Source of the DNA: Stromatinia cepivora
Lineage: Eukaryota > Ascomycota > Leotiomycetes > Helotiales > Sclerotiniaceae
Assembly: GCA_014898415.1 (NCBI GenBank)
Contig: RCTD01000005.1
Coordinates: forward strand, 2,170,001 to 2,234,000
Direction: 5' to 3'
DNA length: 64,000 nucleotides
This document shows positions 1-10,945 of the stretch, in pieces. Below the pieces are notes generated by a model, which did no database searches, was not told the DNA's origin, and saw only the letters and a list, made by a program, of their open reading frames with translations. The translations under genes were made by a program, and so were the position numbers. Numbering within the stretch: the first letter of the stretch is position 1; each line of letters starts with the position of its first letter.

Positions 1-2138
1 ACGAGCGTCAAACTCATCGGCTTCGGAGAGTGCCTTTCTTGTTCCATTCTCAATTTTAGCGGAGTTAGTATTGGCTCTCAGGGTTGCGAGTGCAGCAAAT
101 GCATCCTCAGCAGAAGTGCTTTCATTAACCTCCAGCCGTTTGAATTCTGATGCCGTGGTGTCCTCTGGAAGGATACCTCTCTCTTTAAGTTTAGCAAGTG
201 CGATACCTTGTTTGCGGCGTTGATTTCTGGATTGCGTCGCTTTTTTACCCTGTCTAGGAGGCACTGGCGTTCGGGATTTTGGAGGAACTACGTCGGTAGA
301 TGGGTTAGGCTTTGACTTGGTGGCATTAATTTCTGGCGCAGCCAGTTTACTCGATTTGACTTCCGGTGGTCCATCGTCACTGGAGGAATCGCTCGAAGAA
401 TCGCTATCGCTATCACTATCAGATGATGATGATGCGTCAACAGCTTCACTGGAATCGTCTGCGCTAGTTGAATCATCACTACTGCTACTATCCCCGCTAC
501 TTGATTCGGCCTCGGAGGACGAATCTGACGAATCGTCACTATCAATAGTGATTTCATCATCGTTTGACTTGAGATCTATTGCTGGTGTAGATGTAAGGCC
601 ACTGCTCAAACCTCCCTTGATGACACCGGCACCTTTCTCACTGTCAGAAACAGTCTTATTGTTAGAGAAAGTTCTTCTACCATTACTGGTAGAAGTAGTT
701 TTACAGTTGGAAATAGTTTCAAACTTGGTAAGTTTTGACTTAACATTGGGAGAGCCATCCATAGCTTCAGCCATGTAAGACAATGCTTTGCCGGACTTGA
801 TTGACCCCGGCGGTAAGCCGTGCTGGTCATAGTGTGAAAGCAACGCATCTTCCTCCTCGGAGCCAGATTCTTCATCGTCTAAATCCATCACGTTAGCTGG
901 TGCGGGGTAAATCTGTTTAGACGCGATTCCTGTTTCACCGCTCTTAGAAATTCGGTCCTTAGACAAGGGCTGCGAAGACTTGGAATGGCAAGAAGACATT
1001 TGCAAAATAGAGCTCTTCGACTGGGCAGGAACGTATCCCCGAGCTAAAGCCTCAAAGGCTTGGGATATATCTCCATCAGATCCTTCTAGAACAAATTTGA
1101 CAACAGCAATAGAAGCCTTGGGAAACGCCGTATGCAACTTAATTATCTTCGCTTTTGTTGATGCGTTCTTCAAATTCGAAAGAACAGCTTGATCGGCAGT
1201 AGATAGCTCGTCAACCTTGCCTGAGTTTTCCACGCCATAGTCGGGAGCGCTCGAGGTCGGCTGATCATCTTGAAAACCCTCAAACCCCTCCGACTCTTCC
1301 TCCTCAAAACCTGGCTCAAAATCTTCATCATCTTCTTCGTCGTCATCTTCAAAATCCGCGTGTAGAACAAGTTGTTGACTGCTCCTATTCTCAACCCCCG
1401 CATCACTCTCTTCATCATCATCTTCAAAATCTGCATGAATAACTAATTGTCGATTGTCTGTATCTTCAATTTCCTCATCGCTTTCTTCTTCGTGCTCATC
1501 ATCGTCTCCATCTGGCTCAAAATCATCGTCTTCGTCATCTTCATCATTCTCGTTTTCATCAAGTTTTGATTGCAAGGCAATTCTTTTGGCTGCTGGTTCA
1601 GCATCTGCCGCGTCCTCAGTTAACAAATTCTCTTCGTCCTCCTCATCGAACGTGATTCTGCGGCGTTTGCGAGGTGGGATATCAATTGCTGGACGGTTTA
1701 CTGGTCTCCTCAACATAGGCCTTCCAAATGCGACACCGTCGACCAAATGTTTCCCATCCGATGAAATTTGATGCCTTCCAGATATCCTTCGCACTCGTAG
1801 ATCATGGGTAAGAAGCGGGCGTATGCTAGAGATGGGTATTAGAATATATTTTTCGCAGACGCGTATTAAATGCTAGACCAAACTTACATTACTTCATCTT
1901 CTTCCTTCATTACTTTGCCCACAGGCTGAAAGTGTAAACATTCATAGTTAACGCCTTCTTTTCCCTTCACCTCAACAGCATAATCCTCCATTCCCCATTC
2001 TGAAGATTCGATGGGAATTACATCATTAATTTGATCTAGTAATTCTGATACTGTGGGCGCAGATGTTGAGGTATTGACATCCCAAATAATAGGACAGTCA
2101 GGAAGATTGTGCCTACGCACATTTAATCGCAGTCTCAT
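1..2138 (-). CDS. Acidic/Ser-rich nuclear-type protein, coilin-like N-terminus (partial, C-terminus off window)
   Basis: Not firmly recognised. Exon 1 is 1888-2138 and exon 2 runs from 1825 past the window start; the intron has donor GTAAGT and acceptor CTCTAG. The first ~85 residues (beginning MRLRLNVRRHNLPDCPIIWD) form a ubiquitin-like or coilin-like N-terminal module of the kind seen in uncharacterised filamentous-ascomycete proteins. After the junction the chain reads IIRPLLTHDLRVRRISGRH, then a basic patch (PPRKRRR), then a long Asp/Glu-rich region holding two copies of a QLV(I/L)HADFEDDDEE motif. Near 1110-1190 is a compact helical stretch (TKAKIIKLHTAFPKAS... GDISQAFEALARGYVP) that resembles a CUE/UBA-type ubiquitin-binding fold. 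A Ser/Asp low-complexity tract follows, then a basic RRKQGIALAKLKERG segment before the edge. A nuclear role in RNA or ribosome biogenesis is inference only. Confidence 0.75.
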
Positions 2139-2533
2139 ATTGGCGATGAGGAATGTAAAATCGACCCGTTTGTGAAGCTCCTAGGAGATGTGAGGCAGAG
2201 TGGGTGTGGGGCGCGAAGTGCTTTCGCGACTCCCCAGAAAATCAAAAAATAAAGTTACGAAATCACGTGTCACTTTTAACACTACTAGGTATTTTCTGCG
2301 ACTTTTCTCTTAGATGAGCTTGATGGGAGTTAGGTACAGGAGGAATCTTTCCAAATTCCCCCACCAATCCCTCCAGGCTATTTGATAAAAGGAAATACTT
2401 CATACTCTACAAGCTTTAGGGCTTGTATAGGCTGGCAAACGTACAATGCAATACAAGATAATTTTAGTTAAGATAATGATCATTATTCAGAACCCTGGTA
2501 TCCGTTAACGCCGTCTAAAACTCATATAACACC
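2139..2533. other. Intergenic: promoter of the acidic protein and 3' flank of rpa43
   Basis: No gene seen. A CACGTG palindrome lies at 2264-2269, about 125 bp upstream of the minus-strand start at 2138, and could be a bHLH site. The stretch next to 2533 is the likely 3' UTR of rpa43. Nothing else stands out. Confidence 0.5.
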
Positions 2534-3523
2534 TCAATCTCTCCGTCTATGTTTCTTTCCCGTGTCCACTTCCGTAGTGGAAGGCTCCACGGTTACTCCT
2601 AAACTGGTTGCACCAAGAGCCTTTGCACCACCAAGACGTCTACCAGCACTGTCTCTACTTCCAACCTTGTCCTGTTCGGTTTCCAGCAATCGCATCTCTG
2701 CCTCCTCATCTAACATCGTTCCGTCAATCGTCAAGAAGCCCCTTTCCTTATCATGATTCGATTCAATCTCCTTGACTCGAAATTTCACAGTACCCTCAAT
2801 ATTCTTGCCCTCTCCATCCACATAATACCCAATGCCATCTTCAGCATATGTCGCACCTTCTTCAGCTTCCTCATTTTTCTCCTGGTCCTCTACACCGACC
2901 CATTTCCATTCCTTTGGTAATCTGACTCTCTCGATACTCGCATTGAAAAGATTCCAGCAGACTAAACCCAGATGCCCTTCACTTTGTAAATTGATATAAC
3001 CTTCCAACCAAGCTCCCTTCTCCGGCTTGAAAAGTAAAAACTCGGCGGTCACCCAAGCCCAACTGACCGCATATTCGTCCAAATTTTGTAGAAGAGTCGA
3101 ATCTCCATCGTTTCCAAATGCCTTTTCGGCAAACCTTGGATTGCTGTAAGAAAGGATAACTCCGTTGAATGGCGGATAATATGTGAGGATGAGTGGAGAA
3201 AGGTGCTCGGCGCATAAACCTTCAAGAGGGAATTTCTGAGAAACTGGCGCTAAGGGTAAGAAAATGGAGGATGTCTGTAAATGAAATGGCGACACTTCTG
3301 CTGGGGCTTCTGTGGACGAGGAAGTTGGTGCAGTCTTTTCGGATCTGTGTTTTTTCGATCGATGCCCTTCTTCCCCATTCTCTCGTTTTCGCTTTTTCTC
3401 ACTATCTGTTGACCTGTGCTTCTTTTCCGACTTGCTCTTATGCTTTTTAGGAGAAGCCCCGGCAGTTGTTGATTGTGAAGGCATTTCAATTGACATTCTG
3501 TGGTTATCGATTTTCAATGTCAT
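2534..3523 (-). CDS. rpa43: DNA-directed RNA polymerase I subunit RPA43
   Basis: A single-exon ORF of 329 residues. RPA43 with RPA14 forms the Pol I stalk, which contacts Rrn3 and is needed for rRNA transcription in the nucleolus. The N-terminal ~75 residues are a Lys/Arg/Ser-rich extension (KKHKSKSEKKHRSTDSEKKR), fitting nucleolar targeting. The family core begins VSPFHLQTSSIFLPLAPVSQ and contains the hallmark GLCAEHLSPLILTYYPPFNG and VILSYSN, followed by an OB-fold region (AWVTAEFLLFKPEKGAWLEG, SEGHLGLVCWNLFNASI). The C-terminus is basic (GKKHRRRD). An internal Met (MSIEMPSQ) nine residues downstream is an alternative start; a second out-of-frame ATG lies at 3525-3527. It diverges from the J-protein gene at 3773, so the two share a 249-bp promoter. 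Confidence 0.93.
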   Translation of the reverse strand: MTLKIDNHRMSIEMPSQSTTAGASPKKHKSKSEKKHRSTDSEKKRKRENGEEGHRSKKHRSEKTAPTSSSTEAPAEVSPFHLQTSSIFLPLAPVSQKFPLEGLCAEHLSPLILTYYPPFNGVILSYSNPRFAEKAFGNDGDSTLLQNLDEYAVSWAWVTAEFLLFKPEKGAWLEGYINLQSEGHLGLVCWNLFNASIERVRLPKEWKWVGVEDQEKNEEAEEGATYAEDGIGYYVDGEGKNIEGTVKFRVKEIESNHDKERGFLTIDGTMLDEEAEMRLLETEQDKVGSRDSAGRRLGGAKALGATSLGVTVEPSTTEVDTGKKHRRRD

Positions 3524-3582
3524 TCATTGAATTTTTCGAGCACCGAACTTCGAAACTTTTCGTGCGGCCGCTAGCGTTACCC

Positions 3583-3620
3583 GATAAGATAAGCCATTGC
3601 CGTTTATCTCAAAGGATAAG
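3583..3620. promoter_or_regulatory. Cluster of GATAA cores in a bidirectional promoter
   Basis: Within the 249-bp space between rpa43 and the J-protein gene there are four GATAA cores: 3583-3588 and 3588-3593 (overlapping GATAAG), 3604-3608 (reverse strand) and 3615-3620. WGATAR is the binding core of fungal GATA factors such as AreA/NIT2. The density is seen in sequence; regulation is inference. Confidence 0.4.
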
Positions 3621-3772
3621 TGGCTTTACATTACGCGATTGGGATACATTTCCAATACAAAAGTGTATAAAGAACATTGAACAAACCTTTTTCTGGCCAG
3701 CTCTTCTCTTTTGCGAGTTGATGATATAGATTCTCGGAAGATACAGTATTGGAGAGGGTAGAGTTCTGAGAG

Positions 3773-4915
3773 ATGTCTACTAATAATCTTCTTTCTTTTG
3801 CTGCTTGGTCTTTCCTCCCTAATGTAAGTTGTCTCTTGGAGAACATGCAATCCATACACATGATCTTTTCTAATGCGGCTTTGTAGTTGGTTACAGGTTG
3901 GGTTCAAACAATATGGTACGGACTGACAATACGCGTCGGCGATCCAAAACCTCAGCCCGGTTCTCCAAAATGGGTCCTACATCGGCGGCGCATCAATATA
4001 CTAGTCATATCCGCATACCTTCTGTACACAATATACGAAGCCGACTGGGAAATTCGCAAAGCTAGAGACTTCTACCAAGATCTGGGGCTCTCTCATTCGG
4101 CGACTGAGCGAGAGATTAAATCGAGATTTCGGCGACTAGCAGCCATTCATCATCCTGACAAAGTATCATCATCTTCTCCTTCCTCTGAGAGCCACTTTGT
4201 ACATCTCAAATTGGCTCAAGACATCCTTCTCAACCCTGCAAAACGATTCGCCTACGAAAGATTCGGACCAGAAGTAACAGCCTGGCAACATTGTTCATCG
4301 ATCAGAGACTACCTTACCCATGGCACGCAGTTGATCGCGCCCTATTATGCGGTCGCTGGGATAGCTATGTACGCTTTCAGTATTGCTGGATATCTGGAAT
4401 GGGGCAAATACTGGCGCTGTATTACCCTCATCATGCTCTGTGTATTCGAATTGCACACGGTTTCGCGCCCGTACTTCCCAGTTGTCGCAACGAATGTCAT
4501 AAACCCGATCCTCACAAAATTTACATCACATCCGCCATACCTCCCATTTCAACTGATTCAACTCGCTCGAAAACTGAGTTTAACATTATATATTGCATTT
4601 TCCCAGCTTGGCCCATTACTACAACCGCCTGCGGCTATTTCACAGAACGGAAACCCAGAAACAATATTGAAGCAGCAACTTGATCGATTAGAACAAGTTG
4701 CAAAAGCTGCAGAAATCGATGCCTCTAGACTTTACGGTTTGGAAGTGGTCCCATTTGCCAATGATCCACATGCGATGGAAGATGTAAAGGGAAAAGTCAA
4801 AGAATGGCTTGTACAAAATACCATAAGGTCTGATCCAGAAGTTAGAGATGCAATGGGGACTGTATTGAGAAGGAGGAGAACGGATGCCCCAGCTGGTGCA
4901 AGGGGTAACCGATAG
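3773..4915 (+). CDS. Membrane-anchored DnaJ (J-domain) chaperone
   Basis: Two exons: 3773-3823 encodes MSTNNLLSFAAWSFLPN, a 63-bp intron follows (GTAAGT...TTGTAG), and 3887-4915 continues LVTGWVQTIWYGLTIRVG; the product has 359 residues. A hydrophobic segment (INILVISAYLLYTIY, about residues 53-67) precedes a J-domain beginning DFYQDLGLS near residue 78. The HPD tripeptide that stimulates Hsp70 ATPase is at about 106-108. Further hydrophobic segments follow near 150-230, then a helical C-terminus rich in Arg (LRRRRTDAPAGARGNR). This arrangement matches an uncharacterised filamentous-fungal membrane J-protein family, probably of the ER. The lone second exon lacks an ATG at its start, which is why the short first exon is needed. 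Confidence 0.88.
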
Positions 4916-7900
4916 ACTAATATTTGGCCGATGTATAGAATGAAAACTTCATGGTAAAACTTTTCAAAAAAGATTCAAGGATGTTTAGGGTGATATATAG
5001 TTCCTTCACAAAGTACAATATTTCCCAGTGTCTCTTTTTCCGAATCTTTCTAAATTGGTACACTCATATATCCCTTCCTACTCAAGCGAGTGAACCTTTC
5101 CTCATCCAATCGTAATGTTCCGCCTCCGCTCCCTTACCTTGTTAGCTAAGAATCTCCTCATTTTGTTGCACATCTATTCAAGCCGCTCCTACATTAGGTT
5201 TTCATTACATGGCTGCCACGTTTTCTTAATGCCGCCACAGGGCACTATCAATCGATCTGTTGGACATTTGTTGCACATCGTGACAGGGACAGGGGTTATC
5301 TCGTTATGACTATACGGGCAACAAATACCGGTAGCTTCACTTTGTCTTAGTTGATCTTGTCTTTTGTTGTTGCATGTCTACCTCTGCCGTGTCCACGTGG
5401 TTATGTACCCCTTGAGCTAAAATTCCCGCTTAATGTTGTCAATGTACTAGTTTATTTTCTTGGATTTAGTTTAGTGCTGTGGTTTTTTTTATATGCGTTG
5501 TCTTTCCGTTGACTGGGAAACAACTTTGGTACATCCCCCCAAAAATCGTTCTGACATGCATTCCGTGTTTCAACATCACAACCTTCTAGTCAAAATAGGG
5601 CTAATAAATAGGACTAGCTGGAGATTTATCAGAGCGGCCCCCTTCCATTATTCCGGATTGTTGTTTGCTGGTAAAAAGTCGTACAGAACCTTTGCCAGTT
5701 TCCAGTCCATTTGAGATAAGGTGGTGGACTTGATCCTGATGTTGACCATTTCTGCCAAAACGAGTACAGTTTTCACCAGATGTATTTAGAGGTATCGTAA
5801 ACTCGATCCGATGCCTGGGGCCGAAGGGCGCAAATGGGGTTGAGTGTCCTGCAGCAATGCGGTTGGTAGGTGAAGCATGGAAGCATCGTTCAACCTAATT
5901 CAGTTCGTACCGTTGGTGCAAGTGGTGTGGTATATTCTGTCATAACCACTGGACACTCGGTACTTCGTGGTTGACACACACCAAGCTCAGCACTTCGAGC
6001 AAACTCCCTTTTACACTAATTGCACCCATGAATTTATGAATAGCTGGGGAAGAACCATTTTTGAAAACTCACATTTCAGTCCAATCTGCCCGATCCTACC
6101 GAACCACTTTGACTTCCTGAATCCCCTTCACCCTCAGGTTGCTCAACCCATTTTTGTTGTCTGCATTTCATTTCTAACACTCTCCCCCGCCAACACCCCA
6201 GCCACTATATCTCTCTCACAAATATTCGTCCCCTTCAATCACCTCCAATGCGCTAATCCATCCATAAAGGTTGGTCCCATAACCCTATAAATGCCCGACA
6301 AATGTCCCGTTCCCGCAAACTGGGAACTGAGACGCCGACAATACTTGCGATTTTATCGCCTTCTTTTGTGCTGGATGGCCCATTACCAATGAAAATGGGA
6401 GCAATAGAATAGATTAATTTTCCTTAGGAAATGTCTGCAGGATTTGCTGGAGTTTTTCTGAAATCGAGGATGGTTGTGGACGGGGTCAGAAATCCTGGGG
6501 AAGGGACGGGTATAGAGGAGTTCGCTGTATCGGGGCTAGGCTAAGAGATAAAGGATATGGAGGAGGCCAAACATAGTTAAAAAAAAAAGCCATACAGGTT
6601 ATCTTCCCAGTGGGTTTGATCGGATAGAAGAGCATTTCGCATGGAAATAGCAATGCTAGAACTAGGCATTTGTTGGCTAGCTACCGCGACCAGTTCGGTC
6701 AATCCAGAAACCAAAAAAAAGAGCCTTATTGGACCGCCTCGGGAACCGTCAAATTTGGAAAAGGCATTCGCGAAACACATAATAGTATCCCTACATGACT
6801 CACCAATTTCCAACATCTCGTTGCGGACCCGAAGACAAGCTCTTGTGGTTCTGGTAGCTGTTATGGGCTCATATATATGATTAGAATGCACTCAAGCTGC
6901 TTCATCAGAGTTTCAAATCTGGTACCAAACTGGGCGCCTCTGGATGACCACCAAATGTACCCGAATCTTGCTAGCATACTGATCAAATAGGGGTCATGAT
7001 CGAGAAGTTTTTTATCACAGATCGAAATAGGCCCGTCCTCGACTGAGTTAATAATAGTCTGCAATCAAAGGTCGGCATCTTAGACGGAGAAGGATTCCTT
7101 GGATGGCAAATGACTTGTTCATTGGATTGATTGCTTTTTGTATTCGAGATATACAATGGCTTCGAAAGTTCGGGACGTGGCTGTATGTGACAAAACTAGC
7201 TACGTATTTGTTAGGAGGGAGTTCTCTGGGCTAGGTGATTATCAAAAGTAGCCGGCTATAAGATCAGTGACGATAATATTGCTGCGGTTAACTCCATACT
7301 CTGATTATAAATAGGAAAGTGCGCTTCGCATAAGAGCGCATGCCAGAGATGGATGGCATATTCTCAAGAACGAACTATAGTCGAAGATGGTAACACAGAA
7401 TAAAAGCGTCCAGTCCCTTCCTCAACAAGCAACATACTTGCTCGCTATAGGTGTAGGAAACTGCACTGGAAGAGAAGGAAGATAAGAAGGAAGACAATAA
7501 AAATGATGGGGGAGAAAGAAAAGAAAAGAAAATTGAAGCAGATGTGGGTTTGGTACTATCATATATATTATTAGACTTCCAAGTTCCTCGAATAGTTGCT
7601 TTTCCATAAAAGTTTGATTGCTACATGTGATTGCAAGAGATCTAATTATACAAGGGACAAAAGTAATAGAAGAATAAGTATTGAGGAGACCAAGAAGTCC
7701 TTTGCCCAGTCTCCCCTCCCTCCTTCGGTAAGATAGTTCTTGCCAGCCAAATCTTTGCAGTAATTTTTTCTCACCATCGTTGATATCAGAAAATAAACAG
7801 TATTTACCTGACACCCGATTCTTTTCAGCCGATATAGAAACGTGTATGAGAACTTTGAAGCTGGAATATGCGACGAATGTACTCCACATTCAGATTTGTT

Positions 7901-8430
7901 CCTGGGAAGTTAGTCTTACTAAAACACCCCGAGGAAAATCGGGACACCTTACCTTCAATCTCAGGCTTGCTTGCTTTATTATCGCTACTTTTATCTCCGA
8001 CATAAAGTAGTTCGATACTTCTCAGGATATTCCAAGCCTATGCGGCAAGAGTTGTGTCCCCCTCTCTGTGTTCGGCCCGTGGTAATATGCGAACTTTCGT
8101 AACAAGTATCTCATCTAGCGATCCCTTTGATAGGCCACCTTTACTTTGAGTTTCAAAAGTTGCTCGAGAGCCTTAGCTGTCAATCCTGCTTTTGATAGAC
8201 TGGATCCTTACCTCCATTATCATCTTTGCGGGCTGGAAAGTCCAATTTGCCGGGAACAATGCACTTGACTAGAAAACTTAAAGGTTCAAAATTCTGGCCA
8301 GGGAACATTATTGGATCAATATGGGTGCAACATTGAGAAGATTTTGCTTCTATATCGAACCTGCACAGGAATTGTTGCGACCCCGTCATTGTCGCGACTT
8401 GTTTTAAGATGCCCACTGTATCTAGCCAGT
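4916..8430. other. Gene-poor region, left part of the island
   Basis: About 3.5 kb without a supportable gene. Open frames here are short, lack recognisable domains and show no convincing splice partners. The first ~200 bp is the 3' flank of the J-protein gene. I saw no transposon termini, no transposase or reverse-transcriptase motif and no RNA gene. Confidence 0.5.
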
Positions 8431-9223
8431 GATCTCGAACTTCAGTCTCTGTAGCCTACTCAGCGCGCGAGAGGCTGCCATCTGTTCCAACATTTGACAA
8501 GGTACCGCTGCTGCTGGTTGCATACATCTCTCTTGCAGTAGACATCCTTGAGTGGCCGGAAGATCGTGCGAAATGGTTTCATAGGGTCGAAAGACGTCTT
8601 GCACACGTTTCTTTGGCCATCGAAATAACGTATTGAGTCAATGGACAAAGATTTGTGATCTGCAGATTTGTACCATCGTATTCCGGGGGGCATCGTTCAA
8701 ACAAACACTTTCGCGGTGGCGCGTGTCTCAGTCATAGTCTGGTCGCTGTCCAGGTGATGGTGCCCCAGCGATGCTATTACTAGACTTGGAAATCGTGCTC
8801 GAACAATTTGACATAGTGTATCGGTGAGCGCAAGGAAGTTTAAGCCCATGATGTTGAAATACTCAGTAATCCTTTCTTCAACTTGTTCCACAGGGACAGA
8901 TTGGGTCGATAGGAATGTTTTCATTCTCCATAGATACAATCTCTCAATCATCTTCCCCAGATGATGTTCTTGGAGATAAGGGTTCCACTCGATAAGGAGA
9001 TTCCAGTCTTTAACAGTGAGATTATTGGCGTGAAGGAGAGAGAGAGAAAATAATTGTGAAGAACAAAGCAGTGGTCTACAGTGCGAAAGACTTTGATGCG
9101 AGTTAACTCGGTTGCTACTCCAGGCTAATCTAAGACTAGGGTGGTCGAAAGCGGATGTACCTGCCGAGCTTGGCTGAGACTCCACTCTGGTGAGAGACGA
9201 GGACGAATAAGCAAATATCTGCA
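8431..9223 (-). pseudogene. Possible decayed gene fragment, unknown family
   Basis: The minus strand has a frame open from beyond 9223 to 8697 whose later part looks protein-like, for example NLTVKDWNLLIEWNPYLQEH, MIERLYLWRMKTFLSTQSVP and IMGLNFLALTDTLCQIVRAR. It ends in a stop at 8697. Immediately downstream two other frames stay open to about 8430, one of them helical in character (QMLEQMAASRALSRLQRLKF). This is what a gene with frame breaks or unrecognised introns would look like. I do not recognise a family, and chance open reading cannot be excluded. Confidence 0.22.
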
Positions 9224-10583
9224 AACGCAACATCAAGATCAGGAATGTGATATTTTTTTTGTTGGAAGCGAGTTTGTTTACCCCGGGGCTGGGCAGTACC
9301 ACCCAGAAACATTCCCCGGCGAATCCCTTATCCAAAATGCAGCCAAGGGGGATCTTCGAAAATGTTTGATTTAGACACGGATGTTTATTTTGAGAAGAGT
9401 TCCAACACCTCCATCCATAAATGACTATATGGCAAGTCTTTACCTCTACCCTATAAATGATACACAGTCTCGCTCTTAGTGAAAAATCATTGAATCTGCT
9501 TCGTAAAGCTTGTATACAATGTGTTATTATTGGAGACGAGACAGAGAATGTGGGCATTCGGTCTACATAGCACTTTCATGGTGTCATGTTTATGAGACAA
9601 CGGGATTCCGCCATTGCGGTGATCCTCGTGCATGGAAAGATGAGTAAGTTATACATCTTACCGATTGCTGATAGTACAATATTCCTAACGAATTGGTTAA
9701 TAGTTATGTGTATAAGAAATGTCATGAATGCGGTCGGTAACCTTGACCCTAAAGGCGTATTCGAGACTGAAAGAAACAAGCTCTAAGAGAGATTTTGGAG
9801 CCCCTAGCTATCAACTTGAATGTGACCAGACAACAGCTTCCGAGGTAATTATCCTCAGCAGCTTTGATGTTGAGATTCAAAAGATGCCTAACATGTGCAA
9901 AAGCGAAATTCCCACAATCCTAGAAAGAAAAACAATAGAAAGATCCACTTGTCGAGTCCCGAAGACGAAATAGTGGGCGGTATGCGGTGTGCGCAACAAC
10001 ATGAGCCTGATTTGACGACACAAAGTTAGATGAAATCCGTATCCTTCACCTCATACAGTGCTCGAGCACAGACCACTGACCTTCGCGGGGTTGCAAGGCT
10101 CCACTATGTGCAAGATGATGTTAGCAAGGAACAGACCCCGCACGATTCTGCTTCAAATTCTTCTGTGTTCTTCATCAACCTGAAAATGCTCTTCGAATCA
10201 GCGTTATTATTATAAGGATGCATTGTTGTTCACTCCAAAGCCGTATCCGAACGCCTCTTTACAACCTCAGCCCTAGTCCGCAGCTCGAACAAACCAGGAG
10301 CGGTGATTACGAGGTTGTCGAATACTATACTTTTGGGCCGGTTGGATATGATAGATATATGTCATGGAAAGCTAGAAATACCTGTGCTGAAGAGGGTTGT
10401 GCTGAAGAGAGTCATATTGGAGAAAATCATCCCAGAAAAAGTCGTGTACTCATAAATCCGCAGTACAAGCTAGGAAAAATAGATCCGAATGCATTCAGAC
10501 CTATTTCGAAGTCCAACATAACTCCTAATATGAAATCGCTACTCATATCATCATTGAGAAAAAAGAAATCAAGCTCTGTTATC
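9224..10583. other. Gene-poor region with one small spliced frame
   Basis: No supportable gene. One plus-strand frame at about 9581-9750 contains several Cys/His residues and a canonical 60-bp intron (see findings). Otherwise only short frames without domains were seen. Confidence 0.4.
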
Positions 10584-10790
10584 TCATGCTCCTTTCTCTA
10601 TAGCCATAAACAATTTGTCACCAAAAACCCCCCTCAATTTTTCCATCGATGTCTTCATAGCTTCCAAAATGTCCTTCCCCGTAGATGAGCATACACGAAT
10701 CTCTAATCTAAAGTCCTCGACAATCACGAATGGGAGATACAGACGTAATGCACAGGTAAGATTACATGTCACAGAACTCATTTCTTTTTC
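10584..10790 (-). pseudogene. Short open fragment, possible final exon of the neighbouring decayed gene
   Basis: The minus-strand frame ends ILEAMKTSMEKLRGVFGDKL-FMAIEKGA and looks protein-like, following RLYLPFVIVEDFRLEIRVCS. It lies about 150 bp downstream of the decayed gene at 10946-12308 on the same strand, so it may be a remnant of its last exon. I recognise no family. Confidence 0.2.
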
Positions 10791-10945
10791 CCGCTGTCTC
10801 AAATAACTTGCATCAATACCTTTAATAAGACAAGCTCCCAAAATTCAATTTAGCATCTGAACTGCGGGCAGCAACGCTATGTTGATACCTCTGGTCTCGC
10901 TTTCCGCTTGAGGTGCTTCCCCACCGGCATTCGGCTGTCGCCAGG

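Noticed and set aside
5967..6290. 107-codon plus-strand ORF
   Set aside because: No recognisable motif; it looks like a chance open frame in pyrimidine-rich DNA.
7422..7889. 155-codon minus-strand ORF
   Set aside because: Composition is irregular, with poly-pyrimidine-derived Phe/Leu/Pro stretches, no domain and no splice partner.
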